Positions 33,133 through 42,633 of a DNA stretch of 64,000 nt are shown in pieces. Position 1 is the stretch's first letter. Every line of letters starts with the position of its first letter. Under the pieces are notes generated by a model that saw nothing but the letters and a program-made list of their open reading frames with translations, was not told where the DNA came from and made no database searches. Source of the DNA: Sulfurimonas marina (GTDB taxonomy: Bacteria > Campylobacterota > Campylobacteria > Campylobacterales > Sulfurimonadaceae); NCBI RefSeq assembly GCF_014905095.1, contig NZ_CP041165.1:62001-126000 (forward strand), written 5' to 3'. A program made the translations under genes and the position numbers.

Positions 33133-34727
33133 TGAATCTGTTACAATTCTTTTCAAAAAACAGATATATGTTCTTAGTAGCACTAAGTTTCTTCTTTCTA
33201 TTAGAGATAGTAATTATTTCAACCGTGAAATATTTAGAAAATATCGACAAGTCACACTTTTTGGAAAATAAGGCAAAAGAACTTAATGTTCAAATGCAGA
33301 TGGGGAAACACTATCTCAACGAGATGGCAGAAGTACTTTACGATACGATGCTAAATGATCCGAAAATTTCAGAGATTATGTACCAGGCTACCCAAACGAC
33401 AGACCTTCAAAAAGAGGCCTTATTAAGGGCAGAACTTTATAAAACACTTCAAGAAAAATACAAATATATGAAAAAGCTTGGTGTTAGACAACTCCATTTT
33501 CATGTACCGGGAGCTGTTAGCTTTTTACGATTTCACAGAGTTGAAAAATTTGGAGATTCTTTGGCAGCTGTAAGAGAATCTCTTATGTATGTGAACAAAT
33601 ATAAAGAACCTATAGAGTGTTTTGAAGAGGGGAGGATCTTTAACGGTTTCCGTCATGTCTATCCGCTCTTTTATAACAAAGAATTTGTCGGCAGTGTAGA
33701 GATCTCTTACTCTTTTAAAGCATTTTTAGATCATATGTTGGAGATAAACCCAAATGCCTCTTATATTTTTCTGATGAATAATGAAGTTATTGACACTAAA
33801 GTATTTGATGATGAAAAAAGCAACTATATGAAAAGTGATTTTGATAGTTACAGCATAGATAAAAATACATTGAGTAACAGTATGGGTATCTCTTTAGATG
33901 AGATCTTTACCATTAATAAAAAGATAAAAAAACATATTTTGAAAAATCTTGAAAATCAAGAAGACTTTACGGTTGATACATTTATAGGTCAATCGCAAAA
34001 TAAAAGTATTATAGTAAGTTTTATAGGGATTAAAAACTTTGAAGAGAAAAAAGTAGCATATATGATTGGCTACAGTTACAGTATGACAATGGATATATTT
34101 AACAAAAGAGCTACACAAATGGCATTGATTTTAACTTTTGTCAATTTTGTTTTAACTCTTTTGCTGATTATACTTTTTAGAAAAGAGAAACTAAAAGCGC
34201 AACGTGCTTCAGAAGAAGCGATTCGCGATCCGCTTACAGGGGTACTCAACAGAAGAGGTTTTAATAATATTTTAGACTATAAGATATCGATCTCAAGAAG
34301 ATATGACTCAGATATGAGTGTAATGTTTTTTGATATTGATCATTTCAAAGATGTAAACGATAATTACGGGCATGATGTTGGAGATACTATCTTACAAGAG
34401 TTAAGTAATGTAATCAAAGCATGTATACGAGAGAGTGATATATTTGCAAGATGGGGTGGTGAAGAGTTTATTATTGTACTGCCGCAAACATCTATGAAAG
34501 ACGCTGTAGTGTTGGCTGAGAAATTACAAAAAGAGATTAAAAAATATAATTTTACAAAAGTTGAAACACTTACATGTAGTTTCGGTGTTACACAATTACA
34601 AGATGATGAATCGTCAGATGAATTGCTAAAACGTGTAGATGAACTTTTATATCTTGCCAAAACCACGGGAAGAGACAGAGTTATTAGTGATACGGAAAGA
34701 AGCACTAACCTTAAATATAGCTTATGA
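33132..34727 (+). CDS. Membrane diguanylate cyclase with Cache-type sensor
   Basis: A 531-residue GGDEF protein. TM1 is about residues 12-32 and TM2 about 331-351. Between them a large periplasmic sensor holds QLHFHVPGAVSFLRFHRVEKFGD and GRIFNGFRHVYPLFYN, resembling double-Cache (dCache_3-like) ligand domains of Campylobacterota. The C-terminal GGDEF domain has FFDIDHFKDVND, the active A-site GGEEF, and an RESD I-site five residues before it, so it is probably active and product-inhibited. The GTG start overlaps the tsaD stop. It makes c-di-GMP in response to an unknown signal. Confidence 0.92.
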   Translation: MNLLQFFSKNRYMFLVALSFFFLLEIVIISTVKYLENIDKSHFLENKAKELNVQMQMGKHYLNEMAEVLYDTMLNDPKISEIMYQATQTTDLQKEALLRAELYKTLQEKYKYMKKLGVRQLHFHVPGAVSFLRFHRVEKFGDSLAAVRESLMYVNKYKEPIECFEEGRIFNGFRHVYPLFYNKEFVGSVEISYSFKAFLDHMLEINPNASYIFLMNNEVIDTKVFDDEKSNYMKSDFDSYSIDKNTLSNSMGISLDEIFTINKKIKKHILKNLENQEDFTVDTFIGQSQNKSIIVSFIGIKNFEEKKVAYMIGYSYSMTMDIFNKRATQMALILTFVNFVLTLLLIILFRKEKLKAQRASEEAIRDPLTGVLNRRGFNNILDYKISISRRYDSDMSVMFFDIDHFKDVNDNYGHDVGDTILQELSNVIKACIRESDIFARWGGEEFIIVLPQTSMKDAVVLAEKLQKEIKKYNFTKVETLTCSFGVTQLQDDESSDELLKRVDELLYLAKTTGRDRVISDTERSTNLKYSL

Positions 34728-34830
34728 AGAACTATTCTATTTTTTAATAAGAGTAAAATTATCCTATATAAAATATACTTCTCATACAAAACGCAAAGAG
34801 CGTGAAAAATTAAAAGAATAAGGGGTCGTA

Positions 34831-35337
34831 ATGGCAACTACAAAATTTAAAGGTACAGACGTAGAGTTATTAGGTAATCAAGTAAATGTTGGAGATAAAG
34901 CTCCAGAGGTAACAGTTGTTAATTCAGATGGTTTAGGTGATGTTGTAGTTGGTGGTGCACAAGGTGTAAAACAACTTATCATCGTTGTTCCTTCATTAGA
35001 TACTGGTGTATGTGCTACTGAAACTCGTAACTTCAATGCAAAAGCTGCTGATTTAGAAGGTGTTAAAACTACTGTTGTTTCTATGGACCTTCCATTTGCT
35101 GCTGGTAGATTCTGTTCAGCTGAAGGTATCGACAAATTAACTGTTGCTTCTGACTTCAGAAACAAAGATTTCGCTAACGCTTACGGAGTACTTTTAGGTG
35201 GTTCTGTATTAGCTGGTGTAACTTGTCGTGCTATCTTCGTTGTTGATGAAAACGGTGTTGTAACTTACAAAGAAATCGTTCCAGAAATTACTGAAGAACC
35301 AGCATACGATGCAGCTTTAGAAGCAGCACAAAAATAA
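34831..35337 (+). CDS. tpx: Thiol peroxidase (2-Cys peroxiredoxin)
   Basis: A 168-residue Tpx. The peroxidatic Cys 61 is in SLDTGVCATETR and the resolving Cys 95 in AGRFCSAEG, the usual atypical 2-Cys spacing. A third Cys (132) in AGVTCRAIF is unusual for the family. Tpx reduces peroxides with thioredoxin in the periplasm or cytosol; no signal peptide is present here. Codon use (GGT, GTT, GCT, ATC) suggests high expression. AAGGGG precedes the ATG, and a strong rho-independent terminator follows. Monocistronic. Confidence 0.95.
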   Translation: MATTKFKGTDVELLGNQVNVGDKAPEVTVVNSDGLGDVVVGGAQGVKQLIIVVPSLDTGVCATETRNFNAKAADLEGVKTTVVSMDLPFAAGRFCSAEGIDKLTVASDFRNKDFANAYGVLLGGSVLAGVTCRAIFVVDENGVVTYKEIVPEITEEPAYDAALEAAQK

Positions 35338-35367
35338 TTTTCTTTTATTAGAAATTCCCTCCTATTT

Positions 35368-35392
35368 GGGGTCTTTTTTAAAGACCCCTTTT
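35368..35392 (+). terminator. Rho-independent terminator of tpx
   Basis: GGGGTCTTT (35368-35376) pairs perfectly with AAAGACCCC (35380-35388) around a short T loop and is followed by TTTT (35389-35392). It lies 31 bases after the tpx stop. Confidence 0.88.
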
Positions 35393-35468
35393 CCCATCTA
35401 AATTTTAAAATTAAGCAATCCAGTTTTAAACTCTGATATAATAGTGACAAATTTTTAAAAGGTTTGTT

Positions 35469-36233
35469 ATGAAAAAAATCATATCTACTTTAGCGATGGT
35501 ATCTACTTTGGCTACTGTTGCAAGTGCAGATTTTACTAGAGTTGAAATGGGTGTAGGTGTTTGGAGTCAAGAGCCTACTGGAAACATTACATATAAAGAT
35601 GGTGCTACAACAGGTTCATATGCAAGTGATGAAACAAAAAAAACATCAGCTTATGCATGGATGCTTATAAAACATCCTATTCCGGTAGTTCCAAATTTAA
35701 GACTTGAGTATGCAAGTGTTGAAGATAAAGGTAGTGTAGATGGAACTTTCAAGGACTTTACTGCTAGTAGTGTTACAACAGGTTCATTTAAAGTAGATCA
35801 ATATGATGTAATCCCGTACTATAATATCCTTGACAATACTGCTTGGATCACATTAGATTTAGGGTTAGATATTAAAGTATTAGACTCTTCATTTAAAGCT
35901 GAAGGTGTAAATGTAAATGGTGTTGTGGGACTTAGTGATTATGAAGATAGTACATTATTAGCAGTACCGATGGGATATGCAAGAGCACGCGTAGAGATTC
36001 CTGCTACAGATATCGGTATAGAATCAGATATAAAATATATCACGTACAGCGGTTCAACTTTATCTGATTTTAGAGTAAAAGTTGATTATACTTTTGATAT
36101 CACTCCTGTTGTACAACCTGCTATAGAAGTTGGTTATAGAACACAAAGTTATGTAATAGAAACAGATGATGACAAAACAAAAGTAGATATGAAGTTTTCT
36201 GGCGTTTACGGTGGTTTAATGCTACGCTTCTAA
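35469..36233 (+). CDS. TIGR04219-type outer-membrane beta-barrel protein
   Basis: A 254-residue exported protein with signal peptide MKKIISTLAMVSTLATVASA. The mature part starts DFTRVEMGVGVW and alternates polar and hydrophobic residues in strand-length blocks. It ends in FSGVYGGLMLRF with a C-terminal Phe, as expected for an outer-membrane barrel. The pattern fits the TIGR04219 family common in Campylobacterota. Function unknown. A TATAATA-like box lies at about 35436, with AAAAGG before the ATG. Confidence 0.82.
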   Translation: MKKIISTLAMVSTLATVASADFTRVEMGVGVWSQEPTGNITYKDGATTGSYASDETKKTSAYAWMLIKHPIPVVPNLRLEYASVEDKGSVDGTFKDFTASSVTTGSFKVDQYDVIPYYNILDNTAWITLDLGLDIKVLDSSFKAEGVNVNGVVGLSDYEDSTLLAVPMGYARARVEIPATDIGIESDIKYITYSGSTLSDFRVKVDYTFDITPVVQPAIEVGYRTQSYVIETDDDKTKVDMKFSGVYGGLMLRF

Positions 36234-36236
36234 TTT

Positions 36237-37043
36237 TTAGAGTATCTTTTTCCCAAGATACTCTTGATCGAGGATTATTATTTCACATTCAAGTGAGATA
36301 TCAAACTCCTCTTTTACCCTTTTTTGTGCCTCTTTTATTAGGTGTATTGCATCTTCAAATTTTCCATCACCATAGTTTACTAAGAAGTTAGCATGTTCAT
36401 CACTAAATGCCATATCTCCTACACGTACACCTTTTAGTCCTACCGCTTCGATCAGTCGCCCTGCATAATCACCTTGGGGATTTTTGAAACAGCTTCCTGC
36501 TGAAGGGGTAGAGGGTTGGTTTGAACGCATCTTTTTAAACATCTCTACTTTCTTTTCATCAAAACCGTATTTAAGTTCAAAAGTTGCCTCTAAAATAGGT
36601 TCATTAATATTTGTATTTCTGTAGCCATATTTGATCTCATCTTTTGTTTTCACTCCGTTAGGTGTAGTGATATCAATTAGATAGTTAAAGATCTCATACT
36701 CCTTAAGACCTGCATTCATATAAACAAGACCTCCGAGTTTCCCGGGAAGATGTGAAACAAATTCAAAGTTGGCAATATTGTTTTTTTTGCAATATGAAGC
36801 AATTTTCCCCGATGGAGTAGCACCACCTATTTTTAGAGTATTGTCCTCAATCTTTATATAATCAAAATCTTTGCCAAGAATCATAAGTGGGGGAGGATTA
36901 TTGCCGACAAGTGTGTTGTTGCACGAGCCGATAAGGTAAAAATCTTTATAAGAGCTATCCCCTTTTTCAAAAACAGCAACATCAAACGAGCTGCCTATTT
37001 TAAAAGAGGAATAGTTTTTAAAGTTTATAGTTTTGTGTTGCAT
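36237..37043 (-). CDS. murB: UDP-N-acetylenolpyruvoylglucosamine reductase
   Basis: A 268-residue FAD enzyme of peptidoglycan precursor synthesis, of the short type found in Campylobacterota. Visible motifs: FKIGSSFDVAVF (N-terminal FAD domain), LPGKLGGLVYMNAGLKEYEIF, the SCFKNPQGDYAGRLIEAVGLKG active-site stretch (about 196-218) and FSDEHANFLVN. It overlaps fliQ by 1 base. The order murB-fliQ is conserved in C. jejuni near recA. Confidence 0.95.
   Translation of the reverse strand: MQHKTINFKNYSSFKIGSSFDVAVFEKGDSSYKDFYLIGSCNNTLVGNNPPPLMILGKDFDYIKIEDNTLKIGGATPSGKIASYCKKNNIANFEFVSHLPGKLGGLVYMNAGLKEYEIFNYLIDITTPNGVKTKDEIKYGYRNTNINEPILEATFELKYGFDEKKVEMFKKMRSNQPSTPSAGSCFKNPQGDYAGRLIEAVGLKGVRVGDMAFSDEHANFLVNYGDGKFEDAIHLIKEAQKRVKEEFDISLECEIIILDQEYLGKKIL
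36239..36264. terminator. Convergent 10-bp hairpin at murB / outer-membrane protein 3' ends
   Basis: AGAGTATCTT (36239-36248) pairs perfectly with AAGATACTCT (36255-36264) around a 6-base loop. It lies just after the TIGR04219 gene and overlaps the last codons of murB. A T-run (36234-36238) precedes it on the plus strand and none follows, so termination is not assured; it may stabilise the convergent 3' ends. Confidence 0.45.
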
Positions 37044-37309
37044 TACTCTACAAAGTTAGGGATGAGATTAAAAACGTGTAAAGAGAAGTCACGCATCTCA
37101 TTGATCATCCAAGGCATAGTTAAAACGATGATAATAACAACACCGAGAATTTTAGGAATAAAAGAGAGTGTCATCTCATTGATCTGCGTTGTTGCTTGAA
37201 AAATGGAAACTATAAGCCCGAGAAGCATACCTACAAGTAGAGCAGGGAGTGCCAAAATAAGTGCAATTTTAAAAGTTTCAACACCGAGGGCTATGAGTTT
37301 TGCTTCCAT
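37043..37309 (-). CDS. fliQ: Flagellar export apparatus protein FliQ
   Basis: An 88-residue protein with two TM hairpin segments (about 12-37 and 50-72) and the FliQ/SctS pattern ALPALLVGMLLGLIVSIFQATTQI followed by LSFIPKILGV. It is part of the FliPQR gate of the flagellar type III export machine. It sits between mqnD (1-base gap) and murB (1-base overlap), away from other export genes, as in related genomes. Confidence 0.95.
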   Translation of the reverse strand: MEAKLIALGVETFKIALILALPALLVGMLLGLIVSIFQATTQINEMTLSFIPKILGVVIIIVLTMPWMINEMRDFSLHVFNLIPNFVE

Positions 37310-37310
37310 T

Positions 37311-38174
37311 TTATGAGTACCTTAACTCTTTATATTCCGTAGGGATAAGATAATCTTCTACTTTCACTAGTTTATCATAAAAACCGTGTTTATAACCGAT
37401 TTCAAAAAGTTTATTGATCGCTTTGTACTGAACCTCGCTCAAACTTACACTTTCATCATTTGCATAAAGTTCAAGATACTGATCAAGTGTCGGAGCATCT
37501 ATTCTTACAAGATCACGCTCTAACAACATTTTTGAGAGCTTGTCTTTGTGTTTACGCGCTACATCAACCGCTTTTGTAAGTGTTGCTTCGTATTCGATTG
37601 CTTTATTTAGAGGGATTGAACGGCGAATAGCCATCCCTCCAAGAGGTAGTGGTAAATCACCCCCTGAGAGTTCCTGCCAAATATCCCACATCTCACGTTC
37701 AACTTCTAACTCTGCATCATATGTAAGAATAGACTCGTGAATAAGTACACCTGCATCAACTTTTCCATCAAGGACTGCTTGTTCTATCTCTAAAAAGTTC
37801 ATATATGTGATGCGGGCATCAGGATAGGCGATACGAAACAGCATTGCATTTGTAGTATGTTTTCCGCTCAGTGCTACTTTGAAATTTCGTTTGAGTTTTG
37901 TCCCTTTTTTCTTAATAATTTTAGGACCGTACCCCTCTCCAAAGCTTACAGCAGTACGAAGCGGTGCGTACTCCTCTGAGATATGTGGATAGAGTGCGAA
38001 GCTTATAGCTACTATGTCATATACGCCGCTTAAAGCATCCTCATTAAGAGTTTGAATATCTTTTGCAATATTGTCAAAATGAGTATCTTTCATATCTATC
38101 CAGCCAAATTTTATGGCGTAGTACATAAAGATATCGTCGGCGTCAGGTGAATGTGCTATAAGTGTTTTTTTCAT
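37311..38174 (-). CDS. mqnD: 1,4-dihydroxy-6-naphthoate synthase (futalosine menaquinone pathway)
   Basis: A 287-residue periplasmic-binding-protein-fold enzyme without a signal peptide. It opens LIAHSPDADDIFMYYAIKFG, matching the HSPD(P/A)DD(I/A)F start of MqnD, and contains VALSGKHTTNAMLFRIAYPDA, DAGVLIHESILTY and LPLPLGGMAIRR. It converts cyclic dehypoxanthinyl futalosine to dihydroxynaphthoate. Campylobacterota make menaquinone by this route. Likely first gene of mqnD-fliQ-murB. MqnA shares the fold, but the motifs favour MqnD. Confidence 0.9.
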   Translation of the reverse strand: MKKTLIAHSPDADDIFMYYAIKFGWIDMKDTHFDNIAKDIQTLNEDALSGVYDIVAISFALYPHISEEYAPLRTAVSFGEGYGPKIIKKKGTKLKRNFKVALSGKHTTNAMLFRIAYPDARITYMNFLEIEQAVLDGKVDAGVLIHESILTYDAELEVEREMWDIWQELSGGDLPLPLGGMAIRRSIPLNKAIEYEATLTKAVDVARKHKDKLSKMLLERDLVRIDAPTLDQYLELYANDESVSLSEVQYKAINKLFEIGYKHGFYDKLVKVEDYLIPTEYKELRYS

Positions 38175-38220
38175 AAAAAAGATTTTAGCCCAATCAGACT
38201 AAAAAAGCACTTACGTTAAA

Positions 38221-38457
38221 CTATTTCGTACAATATATTTTGGCTCTTTTTTTATACGATTCCAATGTAGTTTTTGCATATGCATCATCACGCATTTTCT
38301 CTTTATAAACCTTTATCTTCTCTTGGAACACTTTACATAATGCTGCATCGTATTTTGGGTTTTTTGTCTCTGAAGCTAAGAGAACAAGCGGGGCAAGAAC
38401 TAGAAGAGCAACTAAGTATTTTTTTATAATGAGTCCTTTGATGAAAATATACCTCAA
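38221..38457 (-). CDS. Small exported protein, start uncertain
   Basis: The longest frame begins with TTG at 38455-38457 (78 residues), without a visible ribosome binding site. An ATT at 38428-38430, preceded by AAAGGA, would instead give a clean signal peptide (IKKYLVALLVLAPLVLLA). The mature part of about 47 residues is basic and helical, with two Cys (ALCKVF and KIYCTK) that could form a disulfide. No family recognised. It lies 47 bases upstream of mqnD on the same strand. Confidence 0.6.
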   Translation of the reverse strand: MRYIFIKGLIIKKYLVALLVLAPLVLLASETKNPKYDAALCKVFQEKIKVYKEKMRDDAYAKTTLESYKKRAKIYCTK

Positions 38458-38485
38458 TAGTACATCAAATAAAAAGATAAGTCAA

Positions 38486-38508
38486 ATTAATAATAATTAT
38501 CATAAAAA
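38486..38508. promoter_or_regulatory. Fur-box-like palindromic AT sequence between small exported protein and recA
   Basis: TAATAATAATTATCATAA (from about 38489) resembles repeats of the Fur hexamer NATWAT. It lies in the divergent region upstream of recA and the small exported protein gene. AT-rich sequence makes chance matches common. Confidence 0.25.
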
Positions 38509-38567
38509 ATATTATTTTAAAAATATGACAATTTGCCATATTAATCGTAAAACAAAAAAACTTTTAC

Positions 38568-38573
38568 TATAAT
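38568..38573 (+). promoter_or_regulatory. Sigma-70 -10 box of recA
   Basis: TATAAT at 38568-38573, 31 bases before the recA ATG, preceded by T/A-rich tracts as is usual for Campylobacterota promoters that lack a clear -35 box. Confidence 0.6.
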
Positions 38574-38604
38574 TTCTCAAATTTCAAAAATAAGTGAGCA
38601 TAAG

Positions 38605-39651
38605 ATGGATGCAAACAAACAAAAATCACTAGACTTAGCAATCAAACAAATAGATAAAGCATTTGGTAAGGGTGCTTTAATGCGTCTGGGAGATAAAGAG
38701 ATTGAACCTGTTCAAGCGATCTCTACAGGTTCTTTAGGCCTTGACCTTGCTTTAGGTATTAACGGTGTACCTCAAGGAAGAGTTATAGAAGTTTACGGAC
38801 CGGAGAGTTCAGGTAAAACTACTTTAGCACTACAAATCACTGCTGAATGTCAAAAGAACGGCGGAGTATGTGCCTTTATTGATGCGGAGCATGCTTTGGA
38901 TGTTGTATATGCAAAAAATCTTGGTGTGGATATAGACAACTTACTTGTATCTCAACCCGATTACGGTGAGCAGGCTTTAGATATTGTTGAAACAGTGGCA
39001 CGTAGTGGTGCAGTTGATCTAATTGTTGTTGACTCTGTTGCAGCACTTACACCGAAAGTAGAGCTTGAAGGTGAGATGAATGATCAGCAAGTGGGTGTTC
39101 AAGCACGTCTTATGTCAAAAGCATTAAGAAAGCTTACTGGTGTTCTTAATAAAATGAACTGTACAGTTATCTTTATCAACCAAATCCGTATGAAAATCGG
39201 TATGATGGGATACGGTTCACCTGAAACAACTACAGGTGGTAATGCTTTAAAATTCTATGCATCTGTAAGAATTGATGTTCGTCGTATAGCTTCACTAAAA
39301 CAAGGAGAAGCTCAAATAGGTAACCGTGTAAAAGCGAAAGTTATTAAAAATAAAGTTGCTCCTCCATTCCGTCAAGCTGAATTTGATATTATGTTCGGTG
39401 AGGGGATCTCTAAAGAGGGTGAACTTGTAGACTACGGTGTGAAACTAGACATAATCGACAAAAGTGGGGCATGGTTCTCTTACGGTGAAACAAAACTCGG
39501 ACAAGGTCGTGAGAACGTAAAACTGAAGTTTAAAGAGGAGCCTGAACTAGCAAAAGAGATCGAAGATAAGATCAGAGTTGCAATGGGAATGAGCTCTCTA
39601 ATGACTATGGATACCTCAGAGATAGCTGAAGTAACAGAGGATGATTCATAG
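38605..39651 (+). CDS. recA: Recombinase RecA
   Basis: A 348-residue RecA. Walker [10 protein letters not shown] (about 66-74), the [22 protein letters not shown] region with Walker B and loop L1, and the L2 region [32 protein letters not shown] are all intact. It forms filaments for homologous recombination and SOS induction. The C-terminal tail is acidic (EVTEDDS). Monocistronic leader with a TATAAT box. It is followed by eno, the conserved Campylobacterota order. Confidence 0.98.
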   Translation: MDANKQKSLDLAIKQIDKAFGKGALMRLGDKEIEPVQAISTGSLGLDLALGINGVPQGRVIEVYGPESSGKTTLALQITAECQKNGGVCAFIDAEHALDVVYAKNLGVDIDNLLVSQPDYGEQALDIVETVARSGAVDLIVVDSVAALTPKVELEGEMNDQQVGVQARLMSKALRKLTGVLNKMNCTVIFINQIRMKIGMMGYGSPETTTGGNALKFYASVRIDVRRIASLKQGEAQIGNRVKAKVIKNKVAPPFRQAEFDIMFGEGISKEGELVDYGVKLDIIDKSGAWFSYGETKLGQGRENVKLKFKEEPELAKEIEDKIRVAMGMSSLMTMDTSEIAEVTEDDS

Positions 39652-39669
39652 GTATAAACTAAGATTTAA

Positions 39670-40983
<1,314 letters not shown>

Positions 40984-40992
40984 GAGTTTGTT

Positions 40993-41271
40993 ATGCAAAA
41001 TGAGGAACTTTTTGAAGAGATAGATAATGAGCAGAATGTTGTTCAAAGATATCTGGGATTGTCTTTAAAAAAGTTCTTTATACTTGTATTTCTAGTAATA
41101 GCTTTTGGTATATATTTAGGTATTATCCTCTATGGGACTAACTCCGTAGAGGTTTTGCTTAATCTCCAAGATTATGAAACTTATTTACAAAATGAAGTTG
41201 TCCGACTCAAATCTGAAAACGCTGAACTGCAACGTGAATATTTTGAACTCAAAGAGATTTCTGCGCAGTAA
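40993..41271 (+). CDS. FtsB/DivIC-like small membrane coiled-coil protein
   Basis: A 92-residue protein: cytoplasmic N-terminus, one TM helix (about 30-52) and a periplasmic leucine-zipper-like helix (about 60-90, YETYLQNEVVRLKSENAELQ). This is the architecture of FtsB/DivIC septum proteins, though sequence similarity is weak. The same place after eno is held by a small protein in C. jejuni (Cj1671). Division role inferred. Confidence 0.75.
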   Translation: MQNEELFEEIDNEQNVVQRYLGLSLKKFFILVFLVIAFGIYLGIILYGTNSVEVLLNLQDYETYLQNEVVRLKSENAELQREYFELKEISAQ

Positions 41272-41318
41272 AAGTTAGATTTGTGATATAATATTTACAA
41301 AAAACAGGCTTTTGATAA

Positions 41319-41957
41319 ATGTATAGGTATATTCTTCTTTTTTCACTTTTATTTTCTACCCTTTATTCACGAGAAAACCCTTTTTTCCCAATTGAATCTG
41401 ATGATATCCCTCTTACAACAAATCAACTGGAAAAAGATACTCCTCTTAAACGTGCAAGTATGAAACTTCCTTCAACTGCAAGAACTATTGAGAGTGTAAC
41501 TGTTAGTTATAAAAATCTTGATGGAAGTATTCAGGAAAAAACAATCGATCTGCAAAACAGTATAGATTGGCATTTGCCGGTGTTTATTACGCAACACTAT
41601 CAAGATGAAAAAGTAAACAGTGTTCAAAAAACAGAAGAGATAAAAAGTAAAAAAATCTTTAAAGAGATCGTTTCACTCCCTTTTATAAAATTTAAAATAT
41701 ATAAAAATGAGATAATACTAGTTACTAAAGATAAAATGCTTAGAAAGTTTTTACTAGTAAAACCTCAAAGAATAGTGTGTGATTTCAAAAGAGAGACAAG
41801 CATTAGAAGTTATGTAAAAAAAATTCATAATGAAGATGTTACACAAATTAAAGTAGGTACCCATAAAGGGTACTATAGAGTTGTAATTGAGTTAGACGGG
41901 AATTATAGATATAAAGTTACTTCTGAGAAAAATGGATACCGTTTTACCCTTAATTGA
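41319..41957 (+). CDS. AMIN-domain periplasmic protein
   Basis: A 212-residue exported protein with a signal peptide of about 17 residues. The C-terminal 90 residues (FKIYKNEIILVT, FLLVKPQRIVCDFKR, TQIKVGTHKGYYRVVIELDG) form an AMIN domain, a beta module that targets envelope proteins to peptidoglycan or secretin complexes. It corresponds in position to Cj1670 of C. jejuni. It precedes a Bax-like glucosaminidase by 10 bases, which fits a cell-wall task. Confidence 0.85.
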   Translation: MYRYILLFSLLFSTLYSRENPFFPIESDDIPLTTNQLEKDTPLKRASMKLPSTARTIESVTVSYKNLDGSIQEKTIDLQNSIDWHLPVFITQHYQDEKVNSVQKTEEIKSKKIFKEIVSLPFIKFKIYKNEIILVTKDKMLRKFLLVKPQRIVCDFKRETSIRSYVKKIHNEDVTQIKVGTHKGYYRVVIELDGNYRYKVTSEKNGYRFTLN

Positions 41958-41967
41958 GATGGATTAA

Positions 41968-42618
41968 ATGAAATATATTATTTTTATTGCTCTTTTTTTA
42001 ACAGTTAGTTTATTTGCAGATGATAATCTGAAAAAAATGAGTGTTAAAGAGAAGAAAAAAAGGTTTTATTCTCTTGTAATACCTGTAGTTGATAAAGTTT
42101 ATGAACAAAGATACAAGCTTTACGAAGATGTTAGCGAAGAGTTAAACAGTAGTAAAAAAAGTGTTCAAATTGAAGAACTAAAACAATACTACAAAGTAGA
42201 GACGGATCAAGAGTTACTGATGTCTTTAAAGCCGCAACCGAAAAGCATGGCAATAGCTCAGGCTGCAATGGAGAGTGCATGGGGGACTTCCCGCTTTTTT
42301 AACTTGGGAAATAACCTTTTTGGAATGTGGAGCATAAGTTCTAAAGAGAATAGAATAGCAGCAAATGTGAAAAGAGACAACAATACAACGGTTTGGGTAA
42401 AGAAATATGATTCGTTAGAGGAATCAGTTCGCGGATATTATATCACCTTATCCAAAGGGAAGCAGTATAAAAAACTGCGTGAACTTAACTATAACACTGA
42501 TGATGTTTACGAGGTGATTCAAGGTCTGGATAGATACTCAGAACGTAAAGAGGCTTATGTAGATGAAATAGGCAGTATTATAAGATACAACAAGCTGACA
42601 AAATATGATAGAAAGTAA
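41968..42618 (+). CDS. Bax-like N-acetylglucosaminidase
   Basis: A 216-residue exported protein (signal peptide about 1-17). The glucosaminidase domain has PKSMAIAQAAMESAWGTSRFF with the catalytic Glu 102, and NLGNNLFGMWS. The architecture matches Bax proteins, which resemble the FlgJ muramidase domain and cut glycan strands. The C-terminal RYSERKEAYVDEIGSII is conserved too. It lies in the same string as the AMIN protein. Confidence 0.9.
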   Translation: MKYIIFIALFLTVSLFADDNLKKMSVKEKKKRFYSLVIPVVDKVYEQRYKLYEDVSEELNSSKKSVQIEELKQYYKVETDQELLMSLKPQPKSMAIAQAAMESAWGTSRFFNLGNNLFGMWSISSKENRIAANVKRDNNTTVWVKKYDSLEESVRGYYITLSKGKQYKKLRELNYNTDDVYEVIQGLDRYSERKEAYVDEIGSIIRYNKLTKYDRK

Positions 42619-42633
42619 GAGTAGTCTGTTATA

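Noticed and set aside
34364-34837. 157-residue minus-strand frame opposite the diguanylate cyclase
   Set aside because: Antisense to the GGDEF domain; no recognisable domain or ribosome binding site.
38486-38508. Strong claim for a Fur operator
   Set aside because: The sequence is so AT-rich that partial NATWAT repeats occur by chance; listed only with low confidence.
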